A stretch of DNA of 8,350 bases from Alphaproteobacteria bacterium (GTDB lineage: Bacteria; Pseudomonadota; Alphaproteobacteria; 16-39-46), in assembly GCA_947497675.1 (NCBI GenBank), contig CANMHY010000024.1, positions 1-8,350 on the forward strand, read 5' to 3'. The translations under genes and the position numbers were made by a program. Below are positions 1 through 6,867 of this stretch, in pieces. How positions within the stretch are numbered: the stretch's first letter is position 1; each line of letters begins with the position of its first letter. The notes beneath the pieces were generated by a model that had not been told where the DNA came from, made no database searches, and saw only the letters and a program-made list of their open reading frames with translations.

Positions 1-1
1 A

Positions 2-634
2 AGTAAGGGAAATCCTGAGCATAAAATCTATCCGTACCTATTAAAAGGGATGGAGATTAACAGACCCAATCAGGTGTGGATGACAGATCTGACCTATATT
101 AAAATGCCTCAGGGATTTATATATTTAATGGCGATCATAGATGTGTACAGTCGAAAAGTTATTGGTTGGGATATAGGAAATAGTATGGATTTAGAGTTTT
201 GCTTGGGGGTTTTAAAAATGGCATTTGCAATTGGAAAACCAGACATCTTAAATACAGATCAAGGCAGTCAATATACAAGCCCTCAATGGATTGAGGCCGT
301 TGAAAAAATGAACGTGCTTGTGAGCATGGACGGAAAAGGACGCTGGGCTGATAATATTATGATCGAGAGGTTCTGGAGGACAGTGAAATGGGAGCATCTG
401 TATTTACGCAGTTATGAAACGGTGAGAGAAGTGAAAGAGTCCATTGCTGAGTTTATTGGCTTTTATAATCAGAGAAGAGTTCACCAAAGTCTTGAATATA
501 ATACACCTGAGGAGATACATGCGGGGCATAAGAAAGCTCCAGACGTAATTTTAGGAAAGCCTCGCGCTTCTAAATCAAGGGGAATTCCCCTTGATTTAGA
601 AGCTGAGATACCAGAGCTTTTGCTGGTTGCATAG
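2..634 (+). CDS. IS3-family transposase OrfB, 5'-partial
   Basis: This is the integrase-like catalytic part of an IS3-family transposase, which cuts and joins the ends of its insertion sequence. The reading frame is open to the left edge: residues before the first ATG at position 50 (NPEHKIYPYLLKG) match the conserved linker that precedes the rve domain, so position 50 is not the true start. The catalytic triad is visible as D in TDLTYI (codon at 86-88), D in NTDQGSQY (257-259) and E in IERFWR (365-367). The last two are separated by exactly 35 residues, giving the DD35E signature. The conserved FYNQRRVHQSLEYNTPEE segment follows. The C-terminal tail after about codon 530 is encoded partly by a perfect palindrome (566-603). 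The normal OrfA-OrfB frameshift region is out of view. The visible part has no frameshift or stop, so the enzyme may be intact if its 5' end is. Confidence 0.93.
   Translation, partial: SKGNPEHKIYPYLLKGMEINRPNQVWMTDLTYIKMPQGFIYLMAIIDVYSRKVIGWDIGNSMDLEFCLGVLKMAFAIGKPDILNTDQGSQYTSPQWIEAVEKMNVLVSMDGKGRWADNIMIERFWRTVKWEHLYLRSYETVREVKESIAEFIGFYNQRRVHQSLEYNTPEEIHAGHKKAPDVILGKPRASKSRGIPLDLEAEIPELLLVA
566..603. repeat. 38-bp perfect palindrome within the transposase 3' end
   Basis: Both 19-nt halves are exact reverse complements, centred between 584 and 585, with an EcoRI-type GAATTC core and no spacer. It encodes the residues ASKSRGIPLDLEA near the transposase C-terminus. In RNA it could form a long hairpin about 30 nt before the stop codon. 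Its role is unknown: it could be a transcription or translation brake, a protein-binding site, or an inverted duplication. Confidence 0.9.
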
Positions 635-677
635 TTCTTTTATAAGAAGAAAGTCTCACTATCTTTTCTTTTTTTTT

Positions 678-697
678 GGTCTAGACATGGGGGGTCA
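678..697. repeat. Putative right terminal inverted repeat of the IS
   Basis: A G-rich stretch (TGGTCTAGACATGGGGGGTCA) lies 44 nt after the transposase stop and a T run, and ends in CA. On the opposite strand it begins TGACCCCCC, consistent with the TG...CA ends typical of IS3 elements. The partner repeat lies outside the window, so the boundary is inferred from position and from where AbiEi-like coding sequence begins. Confidence 0.5.
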
Positions 698-1134
698 CTT
701 TACTACGACCAAAAATTTACCTTAAAAAATTTACGTATGCTCTTTTCAAAGCTCCTACCTTAAAAGGAACAGAAGCACTCTGGATTGAACAGGAAAAGAT
801 TCTTATCTCTAATCCCCATAAAACAATTCTAGATATATTTGATAATCCAAAATGTGGTGCGGGTATTACCCAAGTCATTGAGTGTTTCCAATCTTACTTA
901 ACCGAAAGCTTTGATCTTTCTCTCTTCTTAAAAGAAGCAGAACATTACAAAAACGGAGCTCTTTTTAAAAGATTGGGCTACATAAGTGAACGCCTTCTAG
1001 GAATAAATCATCCTCTTTGTATATTTTCAAAAACGCGCCTCACCAAAGGATATAGTAAACTTGAATTTGAGAGCACGTCCTCTGTGCTTATTAGTCGTTG
1101 GAACCTCTTTATCCCAAAAGGATTTTCCCTATGA
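698..1134 (+). pseudogene. AbiEi-family type IV antitoxin, 5'-truncated by the IS
   Basis: One uninterrupted frame (ending TGA 1132-1134) encodes the C-terminal domain of an AbiEi-family antitoxin. In this family the N-terminal winged helix represses the abiE promoter, and the C-terminal domain is needed to neutralise the AbiEii nucleotidyltransferase. Recognisable segments in order are FKAPTLKGTEALWI (745-786), NPHKTILDIFDNP (811-849), ALFKRLGYISERLLG (958-1002) and a terminal SVLISRWNLFIPKGF block. The frame hits a stop at 682-684 inside the IS end. No start codon or DNA-binding half remains in the window; only about 140 codons survive of a protein usually near 200-280 aa. Its stop overlaps the abiEii start as ATGA, the usual coupled arrangement. 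A piece of the N-terminus may exist left of the IS, outside the window. Confidence 0.85.
1118..1122 (+). promoter_or_regulatory. Ribosome binding site of abiEii
   Basis: AAGGA lies 8 nt before the ATG at 1131 and inside the abiEi coding sequence. It decides the toxin start in favour of 1131 rather than the in-frame ATG at 1098, which would overlap abiEi by 37 nt and has no such site. Confidence 0.6.
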
Positions 1135-1982
1135 TCTCAAAAGAAGAAATTTTGCACATAGCTAACCAAAAAGGCATTACTGCATTTATGATTGAAAAAG
1201 ACTATGTACTCGGATGGATTTTAAACGCTATTGGAGACCATCTTAAAAAATATTGGGTCTTTAAAGGCGGTACCTGTCTCAAAAAATGCTATTTTCCAGA
1301 CTATCGTTTTAGTGAAGATTTAGACTTTACAGTTTTAAGTTCAGAATATTTAGATAACAAATTTATCCAAGAAGAATTTAAAAAAATAATTCAAATTGTT
1401 TATGAAAAAAGCGGCATTCAAATTGACTCAAAACGCACATAATTTGAAACAGTAGAAAATCCATCAGGAAAAACCATCGTACAGGGCCGTATCTTTTATA
1501 GAGGTCCGATCAGTCCTTCAGCACATCGGCAATGGCCCCGCATTAAATTTGATTTAACGCATGATGAAATTCTAATATTTAATCCAATCTCCACCCCTAT
1601 TTTTCATCAATATTCTGATGCATCTGAGTTCGAAAGTCTCCTCATTCAAAGCTATGGAATAGAAGAGTTATTTATAGAAAAAACCAGAGCACTTCTTGAA
1701 CGTACCAGACCCAGAGATCTTTTTGATGTCGTTGAAATATGGAAACGAGAAGAAAAAGTTCTAAGAAATGTAATGTCTCTTAACTCTCGTTTTCGAAAAA
1801 AATGTGCTTTTAAAAATGTAGATATCATAAGTCTATCTTCCTCAAAAATAGAAGAATGTCGCATCGGGTGGAAAGATCAATTAGAACATCAATTATCTTC
1901 TCTTCCAAATTTTGAGAACTATTTTGAGTTTTTTAGAAATACTATTTTTCCAGTATTTGAAAACAATTCTATTTCTGAATAG
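1131..1982 (+). pseudogene. AbiEii/AbiGii-family nucleotidyltransferase toxin, interrupted by one in-frame stop
   Basis: AbiEii toxins are DNA polymerase beta-like nucleotidyltransferases of the type IV AbiE toxin-antitoxin / phage-abortive system. The frame starting at ATG 1131 gives 103 residues and then TAA at 1440-1442. The same frame continues without any other stop or shift to TAG 1980-1982, for 283 codons in total, close to normal family length. N-terminal part: IEKDYVLGWIL (21-31), FKGGTCL (44-50) and RFSEDLDFT (59-67) with the GG and SxDxD catalytic core. After the stop: KFDLTHDEILIF (139-150), HQYSD, and EKTRALLERTRPRDLFDV (183-200), the conserved C-terminal motif. The lesion is therefore a single nonsense change, possibly TAT to TAA since tyrosine or a similar residue would fit. 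The product made without readthrough lacks the C-terminal catalytic motif and should be inactive. The upstream partner is also broken. A sequencing error is the main alternative. Confidence 0.88.
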
Positions 1983-2020
1983 AAGATCCTATCTTTCAAA
2001 AACATCTCTGATGAATTTTC

Positions 2021-2695
2021 TCACTTCCGACTTTCAGACCAGAGTGTTCCATGAACGAGATAATGAATGTGCTCTGCAATATTAGTCACATGGTCCCCCA
2101 TGCGTTCAATGTTTTTTGCAATAAAAAGAATATGAATACAGGGGCTAATGTTTCGAGGATCTTCCATCATGTATGTTAAGAGCTCGCGCACGAATCCATT
2201 GTAAAGCTCATCAACCTCTTCATCCCTTTTCCAAATCTCATGGGCCGCCTTATCATCGAGTTGAGAATAGGCTTTTAAAACATCCCGTATCATTTCTTGC
2301 ACCAAGCGAACAAGACGCGTAATGGAGCTCACATACTTAATGGGCCCCATCTGATTGAGCGCAATAACGCGTTTTGAAACATTCACAGCATAGTCTGCCA
2401 TACGTTCAAGATGGGCCGAGATTTTTAAAGCAGCGACCACGTTTCTGAGGTCACTTGCAACAGGTTGTCTCAGAGCTAAAAGCCGAACGGCACTTGTGTC
2501 AATTTTATTCTCAAGGCGATCCACTTCTATATCTTTATCCACAATCTCTTGAGCAATCTTATTGTCGCCCTTTGTGAGACATTCCAATACCTTTTCAAGC
2601 TGCGCTTCTAAAAGTTGACCCATCTCAAGAATCATAGCTGTGAGACGGTTTAATTCATCGTCATACGATTTTACAATGTGATCTGTAATTAACAT
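2021..2695 (-). CDS. phoU: Phosphate-specific transport system accessory protein PhoU
   Basis: PhoU is a cytoplasmic, dimeric, all-helical metal-binding protein. It connects the PstSCAB transporter to the PhoR sensor kinase and represses the phosphate-starvation response when phosphate is plentiful. The 224-residue product has the expected length and the two-fold repeated three-helix-bundle layout. The two metal-ligand motifs are visible as ERMADYAVN (97-105) and ERMGDHVTN (197-205), each at the end of one repeat. The N-terminus (ITDHIVKSYDDELNRL) is typical. The ATG at 2695 lies 14 nt after the pstB stop and is preceded only by a purine-rich AAGAAGAAA, so it is probably translated from the pst mRNA. 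It is the last gene of the operon: the next gene downstream is the convergent abiEii remnant, 38 bp away, and there is no phoB here. Confidence 0.96.
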   Translation of the reverse strand: MLITDHIVKSYDDELNRLTAMILEMGQLLEAQLEKVLECLTKGDNKIAQEIVDKDIEVDRLENKIDTSAVRLLALRQPVASDLRNVVAALKISAHLERMADYAVNVSKRVIALNQMGPIKYVSSITRLVRLVQEMIRDVLKAYSQLDDKAAHEIWKRDEEVDELYNGFVRELLTYMMEDPRNISPCIHILFIAKNIERMGDHVTNIAEHIHYLVHGTLWSESRK

Positions 2696-2709
2696 TTTCT
2701 TCTTTCTTT

Positions 2710-3468
2710 CTACATACGTCCTGTGAGGTACCCTTGCGTTTTCTTGTCCCTTGGGTTTGTAAAGACATCTCCGGTTTCACCATATTCAACAAGAGCACCC
2801 GCGTAAAAAAACCCAACATACTGAGACACACGCGCCGCCTGCTGCAGATGATGCGTCACAATAACAATCGTAAATCGATCACGCAATTCATCGATCAATT
2901 CTTCTATCTTTGCCGTTGCAATTGGATCAAGCGCTGAACAGGGCTCGTCCATCAAAATAACTTCAGGTTTTACAGCGATCGCACGGGCAATACAGAGTCG
3001 TTGCTGCTGTCCGCCCGAAAGACTTGTTCCTGGCTCATGAAGACGCTCCTTTACTTCTTTCCAAAGCCCAGCTCTTTCAAGACTTTGCTCCACAATACCA
3101 TCAAGAGCACTTTTATTTTGAAAAAGCCCATGGATCCGAGGACCATAAGCAACGTTATCATAAATTGATTTTGGAAAAGGATTTGGCTTTTGAAAAACCA
3201 TTCCCACACGCGCTCTGAGTTGCACCACATCCATGGATTTACTATAAATGTTATCGCCATCGAGTAGAATAGATCCCTCAACACGAACACCTTCAATCGT
3301 ATCATTCATCCGATTAAGACATCTTAAAAAAGAACTCTTCCCACACCCAGAAGGGCCAATGAGCGCCGTTACTTGATTTCGGTAAATGTCTAAAGAAATA
3401 TTATGCAAAACTTGATGAGCCTTATAAAAAAGGTTTAAGTGATGCACTTGAATTTTAGGATCTAACAT
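2710..3468 (-). CDS. pstB: Phosphate ABC transporter ATP-binding protein PstB
   Basis: PstB is the ATPase of the Pst importer and drives phosphate uptake through PstC-PstA from the cytoplasmic face of the inner membrane. From the ATG at 3468 the protein is 252 residues, the usual PstB length. Motifs: Walker [10 protein letters not shown] (38-46), Q-loop in VFQKPNPFP (Q93), ABC signature LSGGQQQR (150-157), Walker B VILMDEP (170-176), D-loop SALD (178-181) and switch His in [11 protein letters not shown] (H206; the next residue is H where Asn is common). The frame is open upstream to a TTG at 3531 that would add 21 lysine/arginine-rich residues and overlap pstA by 17 nt. That start has no ribosome site, so the ATG with an upstream GAGAG is preferred. 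The gap to pstA is 46 nt. All catalytic motifs are intact. Confidence 0.97.
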   Translation of the reverse strand: MLDPKIQVHHLNLFYKAHQVLHNISLDIYRNQVTALIGPSGCGKSSFLRCLNRMNDTIEGVRVEGSILLDGDNIYSKSMDVVQLRARVGMVFQKPNPFPKSIYDNVAYGPRIHGLFQNKSALDGIVEQSLERAGLWKEVKERLHEPGTSLSGGQQQRLCIARAIAVKPEVILMDEPCSALDPIATAKIEELIDELRDRFTIVIVTHHLQQAARVSQYVGFFYAGALVEYGETGDVFTNPRDKKTQGYLTGRM

Positions 3469-3514
3469 AAATTTGTCTCTCGCATAGATTTTTTTTGTGG
3501 GCCATCTTTTTCTT

Positions 3515-4819
3515 TTACCATCTTTTTTCAAATTTATGCTTTAAAAAAAGAGCAGACCAATTTAAGGCTCCTAAAATACAAAGAAGAAATAATATTGCCG
3601 CAGAGCTTAGTTCATCAAAACCACGCTCTGGACGCTCCACCCATTGATAGATTTCCACAGGAAGAACCGTTGCAGGGCTCAAAATTCCCTGGGGTTTCGT
3701 TGTAATAAAAGCCATCATGCCCACCATTAAAAGAGAGGCGCTTTCACCCATTGCACGGGCAATACCGATGATTGATCCTGTTAAAATTCCTGGGAATGCA
3801 AGGGGAACGACATGATGAAAAACCACTTGAACAGAAGAGGCTCCAATACCACGTGCTGCATCTCGTATGGACGCAGGGACTGAACGGAGAGCAATTCGGG
3901 ACGACACGATCATAATGGGGAGAAGCATAAGCCCCAAGGTGAGACCTCCCACAAGCGACGAAGAACGGGGAAGTTTAAAAAAATTTAAGAAAACAGAAAG
4001 TCCTAAGAGTCCAAAAACGACAGAGGGAACAGCCGCCAGATTATTCAGATTAATTTCAATCAAGCGACTTAAGCGTGTATCAGCCGCAAATTCTTCTAAA
4101 TAGATGGCCGTTATAACCCCAACGGGAAGTGAAAATAAGAGGGCAATTCCCAAAACATAGAGAGATCCAATGAGCGCCCCATAAATTCCAGCCAATTCCG
4201 GTGTTTGGGAATCAGAAAATTTAAAAAACCCCCAATTAAACCGAAAGCGTACTCCACCGTCTTTTTGCAATTTTTCAAGCAGTTGACACTGAAACTCTGT
4301 TAATCGAAAAGCTTTACTATTTTTAAGCTCAGATGTTTTTTGACAATGCTTTAAAAATGCAGCCACGTCTTTTTGAGCTGGAATCCAGAGAACAAGAGTC
4401 TCAGAGGACTCTTTTAAAATCTCTTTGTCTTTAAAAAGACCTCGAAGCTCTTTCTGGGCAAGAAGACTATAGAGGCTTTGTATCTCACGTTTTTGAGAGG
4501 GATCTTCAAATGTTGGATAGGTGGTGCTGAGAGACTCTTTAAGCAAAAATGTTCTCTCTTTAAGATGGCTCGGAGAAAGTTTTAGAAGTTTCGAAACAGG
4601 CACGACTAATTTAAGTTCAACGCTCAAAAAAGCAGGAATTGACCAATAAACAATCGATCCTAATATCCCAAGAAGCAGAGCGCATGAAAATATAACCGAT
4701 GCTTTTCCACATAAAAGGAAAATTGCATTTCCGAGTTTACGACGCTTCAATAACCGAGGAGAGATTTCCAGAGGTTTGGGTCTAAAAACAGACGTTGGAG
4801 AAAGACCGGGCTTAGTCAT
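3515..4819 (-). CDS. pstA: Phosphate ABC transporter permease PstA
   Basis: PstA is one of the two inner-membrane permease subunits forming the phosphate channel. At 434 residues it is far longer than the roughly 280-300 aa of the E. coli type. The extra length is a soluble, probably periplasmic domain of about 140 residues between helix 1 (about 36-60) and helix 2 (about 212-240), as in many alphaproteobacterial PstA proteins (DUF3333-type N-terminus). The binding-protein-dependent transport core follows, with helices near 255-280, 287-306, 343-368 and 405-425. The EAA loop that docks PstB is [18 protein letters not shown] (320-337), leading into PLAFPGI. The ATG at 4817-4819 overlaps the end of pstC by 8 nt (ATGACTAA), which suggests translational coupling. 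No damage is seen. Confidence 0.95.
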   Translation of the reverse strand: MTKPGLSPTSVFRPKPLEISPRLLKRRKLGNAIFLLCGKASVIFSCALLLGILGSIVYWSIPAFLSVELKLVVPVSKLLKLSPSHLKERTFLLKESLSTTYPTFEDPSQKREIQSLYSLLAQKELRGLFKDKEILKESSETLVLWIPAQKDVAAFLKHCQKTSELKNSKAFRLTEFQCQLLEKLQKDGGVRFRFNWGFFKFSDSQTPELAGIYGALIGSLYVLGIALLFSLPVGVITAIYLEEFAADTRLSRLIEINLNNLAAVPSVVFGLLGLSVFLNFFKLPRSSSLVGGLTLGLMLLPIMIVSSRIALRSVPASIRDAARGIGASSVQVVFHHVVPLAFPGILTGSIIGIARAMGESASLLMVGMMAFITTKPQGILSPATVLPVEIYQWVERPERGFDELSSAAILFLLCILGALNWSALFLKHKFEKRW

Positions 4820-6017
4820 ATTTTTCCCTAAAGCTCCTCATGACTTTTAAGGCAATCATATTTAAACACAATGTAACAATAAAAAGAACAAGTCCTAATG
4901 CGAAAGCGGCTAGGGTTTGAGGGCTATTAAATTCTTGATCTCCTGTTAAAAGGCTCACGATTTGAACCGTAACCGTTGTCACAGATTTTAACGGATTCCC
5001 CGTCATCTGCGCGGAAAGTCCCGCCGCCATAACAACAATCATTGTTTCCCCAATGGCCCTGGAAAATGCCAAAAGAACGGCTCCTACGATTCCAGGAAAG
5101 GCCGCAGGTATTACAATGTGACAAATTGCCTCTGCAGGCGTTGCTCCCATTCCCAAGGCTCCTTCTTTTAAAGATCTTGGGACAGCCCTTATAACATCGT
5201 CCGATAGAGAAGAAATAAAAGGAATAAGCATAATCCCCATGACAATTCCAACCCCAAGCGCACTTTCAGAAGAAACGGATATATCAAAAAAATTTCCAAT
5301 GCCTTGAAGCAGCGGCGAAATCATAACAACGGCAAAAAATCCATAGACAACTGTCGGAACCCCTGCAAGCATTTCAAGAAAAGGTTTACAGAAGGAACGC
5401 GTTGAAATCCGTGCAAACTCTGCTAAATAAATCGCTGAAAACAATCCCAGGGGAATGGCCACTAAAAGTGCAATTCCGGTAATAAGGAGTGTCCCAGAAA
5501 AAAGCGGCAAAATCCCAAAAGCACTTGCGGGATCTCGCTTCGCCAATTGGGGGCTCCATTGCGTGTTGAAGAAAAAATCCTGGAGAGACACAATCTCAAA
5601 GAAGCGAAGGGCATCAAATAAGAGGGACAATATAATTCCAAGAGACGTTAAAATTGCAACGAGCGCCGTTAAGAAAAAAAAGAACTTTACCAGCCGTTCA
5701 ATCAATCGCCGCGCTTTAAAATTAGGTTTGATACGGTGCGACGCATAAAAAAAACAACAGAGTGCAACAAGATTTAAAAAGATCCACGGGAAATACTCCC
5801 GCACGCCTTGAGAAACATCAAAAAATATTGGAAAGGGCAAAAAGGTGACTAAACTTATAAAAAGGGGCGGAAGAGAAGACCACAAGGCCACGTAATAGCC
5901 ATAGTAAAGAGGAAGCTCTTTTAAAGATCCTTCGCTTTTAAGTTTTTGGGCATTTCTCTTCCCCATGAAAAAACCCAAGAAAGACCAAGCAACAATACAT
6001 AATCCCAGAAGAAGCAT
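4812..6017 (-). CDS. pstC: Phosphate ABC transporter permease PstC
   Basis: PstC is the partner permease of PstA. The 401-residue protein has three N-terminal hydrophobic segments (about 2-19, 44-66, 76-92), including the YYGYYVALWSSLPPL stretch seen in long alphaproteobacterial PstC proteins. A standard six-helix core follows (about 110-134, 172-200, 212-238, 252-270, 304-332, 368-392). The EAA loop for PstB contact is KEGALGMGATPAEAICHI (284-301), followed by PAAFPGI. The start ATG at 6015-6017 has AGGGA 6 nt upstream and a second AGGA a few bases further. This is the first gene of the operon in the window. No pstS precedes it, so the periplasmic phosphate-binding protein must be encoded elsewhere if the system works. 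All expected core features are intact. Confidence 0.95.
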   Translation of the reverse strand: MLLLGLCIVAWSFLGFFMGKRNAQKLKSEGSLKELPLYYGYYVALWSSLPPLFISLVTFLPFPIFFDVSQGVREYFPWIFLNLVALCCFFYASHRIKPNFKARRLIERLVKFFFFLTALVAILTSLGIILSLLFDALRFFEIVSLQDFFFNTQWSPQLAKRDPASAFGILPLFSGTLLITGIALLVAIPLGLFSAIYLAEFARISTRSFCKPFLEMLAGVPTVVYGFFAVVMISPLLQGIGNFFDISVSSESALGVGIVMGIMLIPFISSLSDDVIRAVPRSLKEGALGMGATPAEAICHIVIPAAFPGIVGAVLLAFSRAIGETMIVVMAAGLSAQMTGNPLKSVTTVTVQIVSLLTGDQEFNSPQTLAAFALGLVLFIVTLCLNMIALKVMRSFREKYD

Positions 6018-6042
6018 TTTTAATCCCTGTTCCTGTTCTTGT

Positions 6043-6071
6043 CTTATATGAAATTTTAGGAAAGATGAAAA
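6043..6071 (-). promoter_or_regulatory. Putative sigma70-type promoter of the pst operon
   Basis: On the - strand TTTTCA (6066-6071) and TATAAG (6043-6048) are separated by exactly 17 nt and lie about 25-55 nt upstream of the pstC start. Matches to consensus are moderate (4 of 6 each). No convincing PhoB box was found, although a degenerate pair of CTTTCCT/ATTTCAT sequences overlaps the spacer. Confidence 0.45.
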
Positions 6072-6093
6072 GAAAAAATTAAGAAAAGGGGCC

Positions 6094-6124
6094 TATTTCT
6101 GAAAAAATTATTTTTTCAGAAATA
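6094..6124. terminator. Perfect 14-bp hairpin upstream of pstC, possible terminator
   Basis: Two exact 14-nt arms (6094-6107 and 6111-6124) flank a TTA loop. Each arm pairs an A/T run with CTGAAA-type sequence. The hairpin lies between the Rpn remnant and the pst promoter, where a barrier to read-through from the - strand Rpn genes would make sense. It is A/T-rich, and the T run lies within the stem rather than cleanly after it, so it could instead be an operator. A weaker 8-bp dyad (TTTAAAAA / TTTTTAAA) lies at 6140-6158. Confidence 0.45.
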
Positions 6125-6238
6125 AAAAAGTGCAGGGTCTTTAAAAAGTCTTTTTAAAAAAAACTTTCGCGAGAGACTGAACTGAAATATATTCCAAAAC
6201 AGGGCGAAGAAAACGAGAAAAACATATCATTGAGAAGA

Positions 6239-6729
6239 TCATTCATCTCCCGATGTTTCCTCTTTTATAATCTTTTCAACAGCCTCACGTGTTAGTTCTG
6301 TTGTTTTAGATATCATATCAATATCTATTCCGAGCCTTTGCATGTTTAAAACTGTTTTTCGAACTCTATCAGTGTCAGCTTCTTCTCTCCCTTCTTCTCT
6401 CCCTTTCTCTATCCCGATCGCTTCACCTTTCTCTATTCCAATAGCTTCACCTTTTTCCATGCCTTCAGAAAAAGATCCTTCCATACTATCTCGTACAGAT
6501 TCAATCTTCATATCAACAGCATCATATTCCATCAAATCTTCTTTGCTCCATCCAAAACGATCAAGCTCTTTATAGGCTCTTTCAATAATAGGATCTGCCC
6601 CAACAATCTGAGTAAGGTCTTCCTCAGTCGTTTCTGTCGCGTGCTTAAAAAAATAGGCCCACTTTTCAGTAAGCGTTAAATGCGTTTGAATGCTAAATCA
6701 TTCCTCGGATCTAAAAATTTAGTTATCAT
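6239..6729 (-). pseudogene. Rpn-family (PD-(D/E)XK nuclease/transposase) gene with large internal deletion
   Basis: Rpn proteins are PD-(D/E)XK nucleases annotated as putative transposases and linked to recombination and phage defence. From ATG 6729, with AAGGTGG 6 nt upstream, the first 17 codons (MITKFLDPRNDLAFKRI) match the family's N-terminus. The frame then stops at TAA 6676-6678. In another frame from about 6690 down to 6239 comes the typical C-terminal part: LTEKWAYFFKHA, then ADPIIERAYKELDRFGWSKEDLMEYDA, a charged repeat region (EKGEAIGI units) and a helical tail (TTELTREAVEKIIKEE). The nuclease core, probably about 150-200 codons, is missing. The C-terminal ORF can be read alone from TTG/ATG near 6530-6535 as about 98 residues. 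The full-length gene could not be translated from this DNA. Confidence 0.85.
6411..6458. repeat. Two tandem 24-bp repeats in the Rpn tail
   Basis: Units 6411-6434 and 6435-6458 match at 19 of 24 positions and encode EKGEAIGI twice on the - strand. A half unit (6399-6410) continues into the related EKGREEGREE. In-frame 8-residue repeats of this charged kind are common in the variable linker of Rpn proteins and can change number by replication slippage. Confidence 0.8.
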
Positions 6730-6758
6730 CGTCTTCCACCTTGCGTTATCTATCCTTA

Positions 6759-6787
6759 TAAATATAACAAAATATGAGAGTTTTCAA
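6759..6787 (-). promoter_or_regulatory. Putative promoter of the Rpn remnant
   Basis: On the - strand TTGAAA (6782-6787) and TATTTA (6759-6764) are spaced by 17 nt, about 30 nt upstream of the Rpn remnant ATG at 6729. This suggests the remnant still has its own transcription and translation signals. Confidence 0.4.
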
Positions 6788-6806
6788 AGAAAAAGGGACC
6801 TTTGGG

Positions 6807-6818
6807 CTTAACGTTAAG
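6807..6818. repeat. 12-bp perfect palindrome between the two Rpn genes
   Basis: CTTAACGTTAAG is self-complementary and lies in the 138-bp gap between the intact Rpn gene and the remnant. It may be a regulator-binding site or chance; nothing else in the gap beyond the promoter and ribosome site of the remnant is recognisable. Confidence 0.35.
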
Positions 6819-6867
6819 AAGAGAAGATTTTGGTCAACATCCCTGTCGTTTACGCTCACGAATTTTC

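Larger units (their letters stand above)
1..697 (+). mobile_element. IS3-family insertion sequence, right-hand part only
   Basis: The element holds the 3' part of an OrfB-type DDE transposase, about 45 bp of T-rich non-coding DNA, and a candidate right terminal repeat at about 678-697 ending in CA, as IS3-family elements usually do. The left end, the orfA gene and the start of orfB lie outside the window. The DNA just beyond it encodes the C-terminal half of an AbiEi antitoxin with no N-terminal half attached, so the element appears to sit inside that gene. The exact right boundary is uncertain: the element could extend to about 705, and only the left end would settle it. Confidence 0.85.

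Noticed and set aside
1652..1864. 70-residue - strand open frame
   Set aside because: It lies opposite the open continuation of the abiEii frame, which has strong family motifs.
1983..2020. Bidirectional terminator between abiEii and phoU
   Set aside because: Only a 5-bp AAGAT/ATCTT stem is present and no T run follows on either strand.
3469..3531. N-terminal extension of PstB from a TTG at 3531
   Set aside because: No ribosome site, overlap with pstA, and the ATG at 3468 gives the standard PstB length; the extension looks like untranslated spacer.
6040..6072. Pho box upstream of pstC
   Set aside because: The best pair of CTGTCAT-like repeats matches 5 of 7 each but with a 10-nt rather than 11-nt period, which is not convincing in AT-rich DNA.
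6393..6458. CRISPR-like repeat array
   Set aside because: The 24-bp units are adjacent without spacers and encode an in-frame peptide repeat of the Rpn tail.
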